Source of the DNA: an uncultured Gemmatimonadales bacterium
Lineage (GTDB): Bacteria; Gemmatimonadota; Gemmatimonadetes; JACCXV01; JAHWKZ01
NCBI GenBank assembly: GCA_947259315.1
Contig: CAMYLR010000006.1
Location: 135,687 to 199,686, forward strand
Direction: 5' to 3'
Length of the DNA stretch: 64,000 nt
Shown here: piece by piece, positions 52,252 to 61,058 of the stretch
Layout of the letters: every line of letters starts with the position of its first letter
Position numbering within the stretch: position 1 is the first letter of the stretch
The notes under the pieces: model-generated
Database searches by the model: none
Seen by the model: only the letters and a program-made list of their open reading frames with translations
What the model was told of the DNA's origin: nothing
Program-made: the position numbers and the translations under genes

Positions 52252-53048
52252 CGGCCGTTGGTTTCCGTTTCGAGTTGTGCGGCTGACAACTCAGCCCCCC
52301 GGCACCCCGATGGGAGTCGATCATCGATCTCGGTCGCGGCGTCTGAATCCGGAAACGTGTCGAACAGGAGGTCGTGCAGCTCGGACGCGCGGTCGCGGAG
52401 TCCCTGCTTGCAGAACGTCTCCGCCAGTAGTGCGTAGCTGGCGGGTAACCAATCCGAGTCGGGATATTTCTCAATCAAGTCTATGAGGTAGATCTCCGCT
52501 GCTTCATACCTCTTGTTGTCAAAGTAAAACTCGGCGTTCAAGTAGGTTTTCTCCGCTAGCTTGTTGCGCAGGCGTCGCCGTTTCTCTCTCGCCTCTTCGT
52601 CGAAGTCGCTACCCGGGTATTCGGTCATCAGGCGCTCGTACATATTGATCGCACGTTCCGTATCGCGCTGGTCGAGCTCCGGCCTCAGCGAAAGTCGCTC
52701 GTAGGATCTGCCAGCTTGGTACAGTGCCGCCGGCGCTTGGTCGCTACGCGGAAAATCGCGCTGGAAGCCGAGATACTCTTGGGCCGCGGTGACCCAGTCG
52801 TCGGTCCCATAGTACGCCTCCGCCGTAAGCCAGCGGGCATCCTCCACGCGCGAATCTTGAGGATAGTTGAAGCTAAAGGCCTGCAGCGCCGAGACAGCTT
52901 CGATGTAGTTCTGACGCTCGTAAAGATCGAGCGCTTGTGCGTATTGCTCGTCAGCCGACAGTACCCGATTCTCGTCGGTGGAAGCACAACCGTAGACAAC
53001 AAGTATGAGGGCTACGCCAACCAGCCAACGTCGAGCGAGTGTGATCAC
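52248..53048 (-). CDS. bamD: Outer-membrane assembly lipoprotein BamD
   Basis: BamD is the essential lipoprotein partner of BamA in beta-barrel insertion. The 266-residue protein has a lipobox VVYGC-AST and about five TPR units, including YAQALDLYERQNYIEAVSAL, the NYPQDSRVEDARWLTAEAYY segment and RYEAAEIYLIDLIEKYPDSDWLP (trimmed). The GTG start overlaps the upstream TPR lipoprotein (GTGA). Confidence 0.9.
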   Translation of the reverse strand: MITLARRWLVGVALILVVYGCASTDENRVLSADEQYAQALDLYERQNYIEAVSALQAFSFNYPQDSRVEDARWLTAEAYYGTDDWVTAAQEYLGFQRDFPRSDQAPAALYQAGRSYERLSLRPELDQRDTERAINMYERLMTEYPGSDFDEEAREKRRRLRNKLAEKTYLNAEFYFDNKRYEAAEIYLIDLIEKYPDSDWLPASYALLAETFCKQGLRDRASELHDLLFDTFPDSDAATEIDDRLPSGCRGAELSAAQLETETNGR

Positions 53049-54016
53049 TCCCGACCTTCTTCTTCATCGAGTACCGACTCTGTATCGGATTCCAGGGGCA
53101 TGCCAAATTCGAGTTGCTTGAGCCTGCGGTATGCGTCTATCGCAGGCCGTGACCGTAGGTCCTCATCGTTATCCACAACTCGTCGATAGTACTCTATCGC
53201 GGCCTCCCGATTGCCAAACCGCTCGTGGAGCCGACCCGTCAAAAGCCGGGCTTCTCCGAGCCGGCTCGCCGGCTCACCCGTCTTGATCATCCTCTGCACG
53301 TTATCCATGGCGCGCACATAGTCCCCGTTCTCGAAAGCGCTTTGCGCCAGCCTCAGCGCGCATGCACCAAGTCGGTAGCGCGCATCCTCGGACAGGGCGC
53401 CATCATCGCCGGCCTCTGACAGATAAGTCTCGAAATACGTGACTGCGGCAACGCAATTGCGCTTTCTGTCGAAAGCATCCCCCAGCCGGACGTACACGTC
53501 CGTTGGCGCACCGCCGGGGTCGAGCGACAGCCCAAGCAGGTAAGCGATCATCGCACGATCATAGTCGGGACGTAGGAAGGCAACGTCGCCGAGTACGTAG
53601 TGTAACCGACCGAGACTCATTGTCGGGTATTGCGCCTGGAGCCAGCCGATCGCTTGCAGTGCCGCAAAAGTGTCCCCGGTGGCGAGCCATCTCTCAGCGT
53701 GCAGATGGTACAGTGCCGCGATCGCGTCCCCGTAGTCGGATCGGCGTTCGATCAGATCGCGAAACCGCTCGTCCGCACCATCGAAATCCTTTGCGGCCAG
53801 CGTCAACTCGGCTGCCTTGAGTCGCAACCCGAACGGTGCATCTGCTCCGGACTCGCTCAGTGCAAGCTCATACTCGACCCGCGCGTCGAGGTGCTCACCG
53901 AGAGCACTGTACCGATCGCCACGGGTCTCATATCGCTGGCCCTCATGCCCGCAGGCGGCAAGACACACCGCCAACCAAACTCCAAGGCTCGCTACCTGCA
54001 GGCTGCCGGATCGCAT
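53045..54016 (-). CDS. TPR lipoprotein of unknown function
   Basis: The 323-residue protein has a signal peptide with lipobox CLAAC-GHE and at least six TPR-like repeats across residues 30-300 (e.g. ARVEYELALSESG, ADERFRDLIERRSDYGDA, AVTYFETYLSEAGDDG, REAAIEYYRRVVDND). The C-terminus is acidic. It is coupled by overlap to bamD, so a role in envelope assembly is plausible, but no specific family is recognised. It follows DUF4254 by one base. Confidence 0.8.
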   Translation of the reverse strand: MRSGSLQVASLGVWLAVCLAACGHEGQRYETRGDRYSALGEHLDARVEYELALSESGADAPFGLRLKAAELTLAAKDFDGADERFRDLIERRSDYGDAIAALYHLHAERWLATGDTFAALQAIGWLQAQYPTMSLGRLHYVLGDVAFLRPDYDRAMIAYLLGLSLDPGGAPTDVYVRLGDAFDRKRNCVAAVTYFETYLSEAGDDGALSEDARYRLGACALRLAQSAFENGDYVRAMDNVQRMIKTGEPASRLGEARLLTGRLHERFGNREAAIEYYRRVVDNDEDLRSRPAIDAYRRLKQLEFGMPLESDTESVLDEEEGRE

Positions 54017-54017
54017 C

Positions 54018-54680
54018 TTACTCTCCCTCGCGCTGCATTGCGGATCGGATCGCCGGGTTCATCTCGGGGTCGTTGTACATCTTGAACTGCCGATAGCGCT
54101 GAAATCGTTTGTTACCAGCTGCTAAGTCGATTGCCAGCGCATCAAGACACGCGGCAAGATCGTCTCGCTGCTGCTCGAGAACCTCCAACCGCTGCAGGCA
54201 CAGGTGGCGATGCGCCTCCGGCGCACCCGATCGATCGGCTTCTTCACGCATGTGATACACCTTGAGGGCCAAAACCGACAGTCGATCGATGATCGCGCCC
54301 GGTGTCTCCGAATGGAGCGGTGCCGTTGGGGATGGCAGATCAGACTCGGCAAGGAGAGCCAGCAGCAAAGAGTCGATACTCTCAATCAGATCGTTCCGCT
54401 GTTGATTCAGCACATCGATCTGTCGCTTGGTCGCGGCTACAACATGGTCGTCGACGTTCGGCCTTCGAGCTTCGTCTTCTTCGTGCCACAGTTGGATGTT
54501 AACGAGATGCTCCTCGCTGATCGCCCGATCGAGCTCAGGCGCTCGACTCGTCGCTGGTGGGGCTTCTAGAACGGAGCGTTCAACCGTGGCCTCGTCGCTG
54601 TGCCACGCGTCGACCATCTCCGCCTGCCAATCGACTAGTCTTTGTGTTGACAACACTGGGTCCTTGGTGCTACCCCTCAC
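54018..54680 (-). CDS. DUF4254 protein
   Basis: The 220-residue, mostly helical protein matches DUF4254 in pattern: EEHLVNIQLWHEEDEARRP and TKRQIDVLNQQRNDLIESID near the middle, with further coiled-coil-like heptads (LQRLEVLEQQRDDLAACLD). GTG 54680 is the start. DUF4254 proteins are found in several phyla and have no established function. It lies between udk and the TPR-bamD pair. Confidence 0.82.
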   Translation of the reverse strand: MRGSTKDPVLSTQRLVDWQAEMVDAWHSDEATVERSVLEAPPATSRAPELDRAISEEHLVNIQLWHEEDEARRPNVDDHVVAATKRQIDVLNQQRNDLIESIDSLLLALLAESDLPSPTAPLHSETPGAIIDRLSVLALKVYHMREEADRSGAPEAHRHLCLQRLEVLEQQRDDLAACLDALAIDLAAGNKRFQRYRQFKMYNDPEMNPAIRSAMQREGE

Positions 54681-54725
54681 GACCGCTCTCTTTGCGCGCC
54701 ATGCTGGCTGCGTCCCGCATCTCGG

Positions 54726-55349
54726 TCATATCGGCACGCCTCGAAGCAGCCGAATGCGACTGGCAACCATGTCAATGGCGATGTCGTTGTACCCTCCCTC
54801 GGGGATGATCACATCTGCATGCCGCTTGGATGGTTCTACGAACTCCTCATGCATTGGCCGCACCGTCTCGAGGTACTGCTGTGTCACGCTGTCCAAGGTT
54901 CGCCCTCGTTCATGAATATCCCGGGTAATGCGGCGCAGCAGGCGGATATCCGACGGCGTGTCGACGAAGATCTTGATATCCAGTAGATCCCGAGCCTCAG
55001 GAAAGTGAAACAGAAGGATACCCTCTACGATCAAGACATCGCGCGGAGTCGTCGAGACGGTCTCCTTGGTTCGTGCATGGGCGATGAAATCGTACACCGG
55101 TCGTTCGATCTCTTGGCCTGCCTTTAGGGCTCGTATGTGCTCAACGAACAGGCCTACTTCGATCGAGTCGGGGTGATCGAAGTTACACCGGTCTCGTTGG
55201 GCCGGCGCGAGATCAACCAGGTCGCAATAATATGCATCCTGTTCCAATATCGTGACCGAGTCGAGATCCAACCGCTGCATGATGTTCGTCGCCACGGTCG
55301 TCTTCCCGGACCCGGTGCCTCCGGCGATTCCTATGACCAACCGATTCAA
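54726..55349 (-). CDS. udk: Uridine kinase
   Basis: Udk phosphorylates uridine and cytidine. The 207-residue protein has Walker A in IGIAGGTGSGKTTVA, DAYYCDL, FDHPDSIEVGLF and RRITRDIHERGR, all conserved in Udk. The start appears to be TTG at 55349 with an AAGG eight bases upstream; the ugd stop is four bases away. It ends 45 bases before DUF4254. Confidence 0.94.
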   Translation of the reverse strand: MNRLVIGIAGGTGSGKTTVATNIMQRLDLDSVTILEQDAYYCDLVDLAPAQRDRCNFDHPDSIEVGLFVEHIRALKAGQEIERPVYDFIAHARTKETVSTTPRDVLIVEGILLFHFPEARDLLDIKIFVDTPSDIRLLRRITRDIHERGRTLDSVTQQYLETVRPMHEEFVEPSKRHADVIIPEGGYNDIAIDMVASRIRLLRGVPI

Positions 55350-55352
55350 GTT

Positions 55353-56672
55353 CTAGCCTTCGCGTCCAATCGTTCGTCTGCCGATCGAGTAGTACGAGAA
55401 TCCGTGCGTTGCCATCGTATCGAGATCAAAAACGTTTCGACCATCGAACACCACCGGTTCTCTCAGCGCCTGCTTGATGCGCTCGAAATCTGGGAATCGG
55501 AACTCGTTCCACTCGGTGACTATGATCAGGGCATCCGCGTCATCGAGCGCCTTGTATGCGTCAGAAACGTATTCGATTTGATCGCCGAGCACGCGCCGAG
55601 CGGACTCCATCGCCACCGGATCGAACGCGACAACCTCTGCCCCACTCGTCAATAGCTCCTCGATGATCGTCAGGGCCGGCGCTTCCCGTACGTCGTCGGT
55701 CTGAGGCTTGAAAGCCAACCCCCAGAGGGCGAAACGACGACCGCTGAGTTCCCCGCCGTAGTGGGAGCGCACTTTCTCGACCAGTCTTTGCCGCTGCCTT
55801 TGATTGACTCGATGCACGGCGTCGATCATGGTGAATTCATAGTCGACCTCGTCCGCCAAGTGTCGAAGCGCTTGAACGTCCTTTGGGAAGCAGGACCCAC
55901 CGAAACCGACACCAGCAAACAGAAACGAAGCCCCCAAACGTCGATCGGTTCCAACACCGGCGCGTACTTGGTCGACGTCCGCGCCCACCTCCTCACAGAG
56001 ATTCGCGATCTCGTTCATGAATGTGATACGACTCGCCAGCATCGCGTTGGCAGCATACTTCGTCATCTCGGCCGAGCGTGTATCCATAAACAGGACCGGT
56101 TTGCCAGTACGAACGAATGGCGCGTACAGGGCTCGCATAACCTCCTCGTCAACCTCGTCCTCGGCCCCCACGATCACGCGATCGGGCTTCAAGAAATCGT
56201 CAACCGCCGTGCCTTCCTTCAGAAACTCGGGGTTCGAGATCACCGAACAGCGGTGCGGATTGGCTTTTGCCAACTCAGTGCGCATGCGATCCGCGGTTCC
56301 CACCGGAACCGTGCTCTTGTTGACCAAGAGCTTTGGCCCGTTCGCATGCTGACCGATCATCTTTGCGACTTCGATGACTCCACTGATGTCGGGTGAGCCG
56401 TCCTCGTGCGAGGGCGTGCCAACGGCGATGAACAAGACTTCGTTGGCTTCCACCGTCGCTATCGGATCAGTCGTGAAGCTGAGGCGACCCTCGGCGACGT
56501 TACGCGCCACCAGCTCCTTCAATCCAGGCTCGTAGAAGGGAATCTTCCCGCCTTTTAACGTCTCGATCTTGCTGGCATCGATATCGCAGCACACGACCTG
56601 ATTGCCCATCTCGGCAAAACAGGTACCCGTTACTAGCCCGACGTACCCCACGCCGAACACTCCCAGGTTCAT
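55353..56672 (-). CDS. ugd: UDP-glucose 6-dehydrogenase
   Basis: The enzyme makes UDP-glucuronate for surface polysaccharides. ATG 56672 with GGAGG eight bases upstream gives 439 residues (a GTG two codons upstream is less well placed). It has the Rossmann motif GVFGVGYVGLVTGTCFAEMG, IAVGTPSHEDGSPD (trimmed) and the catalytic Cys in GFGGSCFPKDVQAL. The C-terminal domain is complete. It is divergently oriented to the NfuA-like gene and is followed by udk. Confidence 0.95.
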   Translation of the reverse strand: MNLGVFGVGYVGLVTGTCFAEMGNQVVCCDIDASKIETLKGGKIPFYEPGLKELVARNVAEGRLSFTTDPIATVEANEVLFIAVGTPSHEDGSPDISGVIEVAKMIGQHANGPKLLVNKSTVPVGTADRMRTELAKANPHRCSVISNPEFLKEGTAVDDFLKPDRVIVGAEDEVDEEVMRALYAPFVRTGKPVLFMDTRSAEMTKYAANAMLASRITFMNEIANLCEEVGADVDQVRAGVGTDRRLGASFLFAGVGFGGSCFPKDVQALRHLADEVDYEFTMIDAVHRVNQRQRQRLVEKVRSHYGGELSGRRFALWGLAFKPQTDDVREAPALTIIEELLTSGAEVVAFDPVAMESARRVLGDQIEYVSDAYKALDDADALIIVTEWNEFRFPDFERIKQALREPVVFDGRNVFDLDTMATHGFSYYSIGRRTIGREG

Positions 56673-56732
56673 GTCCACCCCCTCCGATCGCGGCTGTGCG
56701 GGTCTATCATGATGATTTGCGGGACGGTCGAT

Positions 56733-56760
56733 CTTGGTGTGTCACTACCGACCGACCAAG
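56733..56760. promoter_or_regulatory. Inverted repeat in the ugd-NfuA divergent region
   Basis: CTTGGT and ACCAAG are separated by 16 bases in the 141-base divergent gap, and an overlapping CGGTCG/CGACCG repeat lies nearby. The dyad is in the right place for an operator or promoter element, but six-base arms can arise by chance. Confidence 0.25.
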
Positions 56761-56813
56761 CTATTTTTGATCCGTTCGTCATTCAAGTGCGCAAACCGGC
56801 AACCGGAGTCGGA

Positions 56814-57407
56814 ATGATCAAGCTGACCGAAGAAGCCCGGAGCAAGATCTCAGACGCCCTCAGCAGGGCCACCCCCCCGCGGCGACATCTGAGGATTCAT
56901 GCCAGCGTCGAAGCGGGGACCTTCGCCTATCACCTCGAAGCCCTGACCGACGAGATGGTTACGCCAGACGACACCCTGGTCGACTGTGGCGAATTCGACC
57001 TCGTGTTGGACCCCGAGAGCGCTGAGCGCCTCGCGGGCACCCGAATCGACTATCGGGAGACGCTGGTGGAGAACGGGTTCCGGTTCGATAATCCGAACCG
57101 ACCCGCCAGCCCAACACTCCCCTCCGGAGAGCGAACTGACCTCGAGGGTCCGGTGCCAGATCGCGTTCGGATGTTGCTCGATACCGAGATAAACCCGGCC
57201 ATCGCCGCGCACGGCGGGATGGTCCAGCTCGTCGACGTCCAAGACAACCGTGTTTATTTGGCGTTTGGCGGCGGGTGTCATGGCTGCGGAATGGTAGACG
57301 TGACCCTCAAGCAGGGCATCGAGACACGGATCAGGGAAGCGGTGCCAGAAGTAGCTGAAGTGATCGACACGACCGACCACTCAACGGGAGCCAACCCGTA
57401 CTATTAG
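56814..57407 (+). CDS. nfuA: NfuA-like Fe-S cluster carrier
   Basis: This is the second plus-strand gene. The ATG at 56814 has GGAG upstream and gives 197 residues; the frame is open further upstream but lacks a ribosome site and homology. The N-terminal half (1-95) follows the A-type HesB/IscA fold with ENGFRFDNPN but lacks the usual cysteines, as in E. coli NfuA. The C-terminal NifU domain has GGGCHGCGM (C155, C158), the Fe-S ligand pair. It is convergent with the large radical SAM gene, separated by a strong terminator. Confidence 0.9.
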   Translation: MIKLTEEARSKISDALSRATPPRRHLRIHASVEAGTFAYHLEALTDEMVTPDDTLVDCGEFDLVLDPESAERLAGTRIDYRETLVENGFRFDNPNRPASPTLPSGERTDLEGPVPDRVRMLLDTEINPAIAAHGGMVQLVDVQDNRVYLAFGGGCHGCGMVDVTLKQGIETRIREAVPEVAEVIDTTDHSTGANPYY

Positions 57408-57446
57408 CCGTAGAGCGAACTAGCACGTCTGCCGTGAAGTGAAGAA

Positions 57447-57474
57447 CCGGTCGCGGGAATCATCCCGCGACCGG
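57447..57474 (+). terminator. Intrinsic terminator after the NfuA-like gene
   Basis: A perfect twelve-base stem (CCGGTCGCGGGA / TCCCGCGACCGG, four-base loop) is followed on the plus strand by CTTTTCT. It lies between the convergent NfuA-like and radical SAM genes. The minus side lacks a good T-tract, so it may serve mainly the plus-strand gene. Confidence 0.85.
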
Positions 57475-57486
57475 CTTTTCTGATTG

Positions 57487-59670
57487 CTACAGGTCTATCT
57501 GTACCAACTTGTCGTCGGCAGCAGGCTTTTTCTTGAGCACCATCTGTTCATAGTACTCACGCACCATCGCCGCCTCCCGAGCCGCCTTCTTCGACGCGAG
57601 CCGTTCCTCGTGCGCGTTCTGAGGGCCGTCACCGCGATCACGCACGCGCGAAGCGTCTGCCTCGTGCACATCGAGCGCGTGCTCGTAGTTCTCGAGCGGG
57701 ACTTCTTTCCCACCGGCGAAGATCTCGTGCCGACCGTGCTCCTTGTACCACTCGGCGACGGTGGCGTTCTTGTGCATGTGCTCGATGATGTTCCGCCATC
57801 CGTGTCCGGTGTTGTAGGCGCAGAACGAGATCTCGCCTTCCTGCGTGGCGTAAGGGATGATGCACATCTCGGTGCGCCGGAAGTCATAGTTGAACAGATC
57901 CTGGAACCACATTCCGGCCACAAACAGGAAGTTCCAAGGATCCTTGCGGCGCTCCCAAGCGCCCTCAGCATCGAGGGATCCGTAGTCCTTCCCTGTCAGA
58001 CCGTACGACTTGTCGAACTTCTTCAGCAGCTCCTTGAGATTGAGGCTGGGGGGAGCCTCGAACGGCTTGTAGTTCTTCAGCAGTGCCAGCGCGATCATTG
58101 TGTTCGACAACCACTTCCCACGCGCTGCGTCGGTGACCTTCGAGAAATCGGACGCCAGTCCCGGGATGTCCAAGAACTGAGGCACAGGAGCGAACTCCTT
58201 GGTCTCCTTGTTGAGCATGAACGCCGTCCCGACACCGCAGTTGGGATGGCAGCCGCAGCTCACCTGGCCCCATTCGGCACCCGGCCCGTGCACTACGTCG
58301 GCCAAATCCGAGAACGTCCCCATCAACGACAGCGGGAACCAATCCCGAAGTGGCTCGGTCACGTTGAGCTGCTTCTTCACGTCGTGCGCCATGTGGCTCA
58401 GCGTGTAGCGCTGCCGCATCCGCCGCTCGTCGGTGATCTCCTCATCGCGACCGGTGAACGAAACCGGCTGGAAAGCGATAAAGGCGATCTTCTTGGGGTT
58501 GTCGAGCGCGAACCGCACGATCGGACCGACCTGATCGTTGTTGACGCTGTTTACCAGAGTCGTGACCAGGATCACCTGAACGCCGGCCGCGTACAAGTTG
58601 TCGATCGCCTTCAACTTGACGTCGAACAAGTTGCCGACTTTCCGGTGGGCATTGGCGTCGTTGCCGATGCCGTCGAATTGCAGGTAGGCGAATCGCAACC
58701 CCGCCTCGGCAGCCTCCTTCGTGAACTCTAGGCTCTTAGCGAACTCGATCCCGTTCGTCGCCGCCTGTACCGAGTTGTAGCCGATGTCGCGGCAGTACTT
58801 GACCGCCCGCAAGAAATGCGGCGAGAGCGTCGGCTCGCCACCCGAGAACTGAACCGACATCTGACGCTTAGGCTTGATCTGGAGCGCGTTGTCGAGAACT
58901 TCCTTGATCTCATCCCACTCCAGCTCATGTACGAAACCAACCTGATTGGCGTCCATGAAGCACGGATCGCACATCATGTTGCAGCGGTTTGTCAGATCAA
59001 CCGTCATCACCGCGCCGCGACCATGTTTGATCGTGGAGCTGCCATGGTTGTGCAGATCTCCGTCGTTGTGGGACCGCAAATCACGCCCCGGGAAGTTCGA
59101 CTCGATCCACTCGAGGAACTCCGAGTCGATCGCCATCAAGTCCTCGAAGCGACCGTGATCCGGGCACTCCTTGACCATCCAGATCTGACCGTCCCGTTCC
59201 ACGATCTGAGCCTTGATCTCGCCAACCTTGTCGTTGATCAGGACTGTGTAATCCTCTTCGCCATCGATGATCCGTTGACGGGCCTCGACCACGCACTTGG
59301 GGCACAACGAGTCCGTTTCGCGCGGCCAACCCAGCTTCGGTTTTGACTTCTCCCACGACTTGAGCAGCGGTTTATCGGACCATTTGGGCGTGAACGATGG
59401 GTTCGGACGGTATTGGTTGAAGAGCTGGATTCCACGGAAGAGTCCCGAGGCGACCTTGGTGACACTCCAGTCGAGTGTTTTCGCGAGTCGCTTGCCCACT
59501 CCGAACTTGGCGTTCCCACGTGGATCCAGGTGCCGATCGGGGACCGTGAACGAACTCGTATCGAACTCGCCGGCAGCCCCGTCGCCGTTATCATCCACAC
59601 CGGCGGCTTCGAGCGCTCGGCGCTGGGCCTCAGTGGCCGGGTCGGCGACCTGCGTGTTCACCTTGATCAT
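57487..59670 (-). CDS. Tes/MSS-like radical SAM protein (possible membrane-spanning lipid synthase)
   Basis: ATG 59670 with GGAGG upstream gives 727 residues. The N-terminal region has CPKC (C123, C126) and a later KECPDHG (C169), resembling the rubredoxin-like part of the archaeal tetraether lipid synthase family. The radical SAM motif is LTNRCNMMCDPC (C230, C234, C237), with GGEP at 277-280. Further cysteines are at 472, 474, 478, 603 and 617, which could hold auxiliary clusters. The layout matches the Tes and bacterial MSS groups that join lipid tails; lipid chemistry here is inference. It lies downstream of a second radical SAM gene. Confidence 0.75.
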   Translation of the reverse strand: MIKVNTQVADPATEAQRRALEAAGVDDNGDGAAGEFDTSSFTVPDRHLDPRGNAKFGVGKRLAKTLDWSVTKVASGLFRGIQLFNQYRPNPSFTPKWSDKPLLKSWEKSKPKLGWPRETDSLCPKCVVEARQRIIDGEEDYTVLINDKVGEIKAQIVERDGQIWMVKECPDHGRFEDLMAIDSEFLEWIESNFPGRDLRSHNDGDLHNHGSSTIKHGRGAVMTVDLTNRCNMMCDPCFMDANQVGFVHELEWDEIKEVLDNALQIKPKRQMSVQFSGGEPTLSPHFLRAVKYCRDIGYNSVQAATNGIEFAKSLEFTKEAAEAGLRFAYLQFDGIGNDANAHRKVGNLFDVKLKAIDNLYAAGVQVILVTTLVNSVNNDQVGPIVRFALDNPKKIAFIAFQPVSFTGRDEEITDERRMRQRYTLSHMAHDVKKQLNVTEPLRDWFPLSLMGTFSDLADVVHGPGAEWGQVSCGCHPNCGVGTAFMLNKETKEFAPVPQFLDIPGLASDFSKVTDAARGKWLSNTMIALALLKNYKPFEAPPSLNLKELLKKFDKSYGLTGKDYGSLDAEGAWERRKDPWNFLFVAGMWFQDLFNYDFRRTEMCIIPYATQEGEISFCAYNTGHGWRNIIEHMHKNATVAEWYKEHGRHEIFAGGKEVPLENYEHALDVHEADASRVRDRGDGPQNAHEERLASKKAAREAAMVREYYEQMVLKKKPAADDKLVQIDL

Positions 59671-59790
59671 CAACGTCCTCCTCCATATCGGTGAGGGATA
59701 GACTTAAGCTGGAATCTGGTCAATCCTACTTATCTTAGCCTAAGCCAACCTCAGTGTAAAGCCTCGGAGATTCACTGTTCTACCGCTCAA

Positions 59791-60960
59791 CTAAGCCTGA
59801 GCCCCCCGACTCTGCCACAGCAGGCTCGGCAACGAGTGAGCAAAGCCGCTGGCGGTGTAGAGCACCTCGACTTCGCCGCGGCACGAATACCAGCACGCCG
59901 TGCAGGTGTTTTTGGCGTGAGCTTCGTGGAGCTGGTCCACCACGTGATCGACGTCATCGGTGCGCAGGTTCCCGCACGGCTCGCTCTTGTTGAACTCGAC
60001 ACATTTGGAAACCACCATCTGGTTGTCGATGTTGAACATCGCCTTTCCGGCGATACAGCCCTCGATCCCGTCGTTCGCCGCCACATCGAACTTCTCGAGG
60101 TACTTCTTGTTGGCGTGGAACGTCTCTGGATAACGCCGCTTCAAATCGAGCAGCACCTCGGTGGCGCCATCGAGATGACGCTGGCCCTCGTTCCCCGTTT
60201 TCATAACCGAGTAGGGCTGTACTTGCCAGTAGACACCCAACTCGCGAGCCAGCTCACACAGCGCCCCCATTTGATCCAGGTTGTCGTCGGTCAGCACCGA
60301 GATGATCTGAACCCGCTGGTAGGAGCGGTCGACGCGATTGTCGCGGAGCTGTTCGATCGCTTTTATGGCGCGTTCGAACGCGAACTTGACGCCGCGGTGC
60401 CTGGCGTGCTTCTCCGGGTCTGCGTAATCGATCGACACCGAGCAACCCCACAGACCGGCCTCCCACAGCTGGCGAGCCCGTTTGGGCGTCATCCCTGACC
60501 CGGAGGTCGTCAAATACGGGAAATGATCCCGTGACAGTACTTCGATGATGGTGTGGATGTCGCGCCGGAGCATCGGCTCGCCGCCGGCCAGCGAGACGAT
60601 CACCGAACCCAAGCTGGACAGCTTCTTGGCTCCGACTACGAAGTCCTCAAGCGAGCACTCTTCGTGCGGCTTGAAGTCGTTCTCCCAGTAGGTGCAAAAA
60701 GAGCAACCATAGTTGCAGTTATACGTGACTTGCCACGTCACCCAGACCGGCTGTCCGGTGGCGTACGCCTTTACGAGGCGATACTTCTTGCCCCATCGAG
60801 GTCGCCTATCGTCGGCCAAGTACTCATCGACAGACACCGGTGGACCAATCGGAATTTCGATGACCTCGCTCGACCCGTTCACCCACTCCGCCCCAGGCTT
60901 AGGGCGGCTGGTGGGAGTTGTTTCGGGGAGCAGGGTTTCAAGCGGTATGGGCCTGATCAT
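59791..60960 (-). CDS. Radical SAM protein with SPASM-like C-terminus
   Basis: The 389-residue protein has the radical SAM cluster site NCNYGCSFC (C82, C86, C89) and GGEP (126-129). A C-terminal cysteine set (C302, C320, C329, C353, C356, C360) resembles SPASM/twitch auxiliary-cluster domains. Residues 170-180 (WGCSVSIDYA) match the strand region of this superfamily. The substrate is unknown. It precedes the Tes-like gene by about 120 bases in the same direction, and the pair probably works on a shared substrate or pathway. Confidence 0.88.
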   Translation of the reverse strand: MIRPIPLETLLPETTPTSRPKPGAEWVNGSSEVIEIPIGPPVSVDEYLADDRRPRWGKKYRLVKAYATGQPVWVTWQVTYNCNYGCSFCTYWENDFKPHEECSLEDFVVGAKKLSSLGSVIVSLAGGEPMLRRDIHTIIEVLSRDHFPYLTTSGSGMTPKRARQLWEAGLWGCSVSIDYADPEKHARHRGVKFAFERAIKAIEQLRDNRVDRSYQRVQIISVLTDDNLDQMGALCELARELGVYWQVQPYSVMKTGNEGQRHLDGATEVLLDLKRRYPETFHANKKYLEKFDVAANDGIEGCIAGKAMFNIDNQMVVSKCVEFNKSEPCGNLRTDDVDHVVDQLHEAHAKNTCTACWYSCRGEVEVLYTASGFAHSLPSLLWQSRGAQA

Positions 60961-61058
60961 GCACTCGTCCGCAAAGGGGTAGAGATCGATCGAGCTCCGC
61001 AGTTGATTAGCTGATCGGAAAGTCTAACCGCGCTGTTTTAGTCCTGTCAAATGGTTCG

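Noticed and set aside
57484-58731. A 415-codon plus-strand frame opposite the Tes-like gene
   Set aside because: It is the antisense shadow of the radical SAM gene. Its composition (Leu/Arg/Val/Glu-rich) and lack of any domain are typical of antisense frames in GC-rich DNA.
59720-59810. A tRNA-like D-arm on the minus strand (TTAGTTGAGCGGTAGAAC)
   Set aside because: The D-arm resemblance is good and a CAGTG/CACTG stem follows, but the loop is 16 bases, there is no GGTTCGAATCC T-arm and the acceptor ends do not pair. It is at most a decayed fragment, more likely chance.
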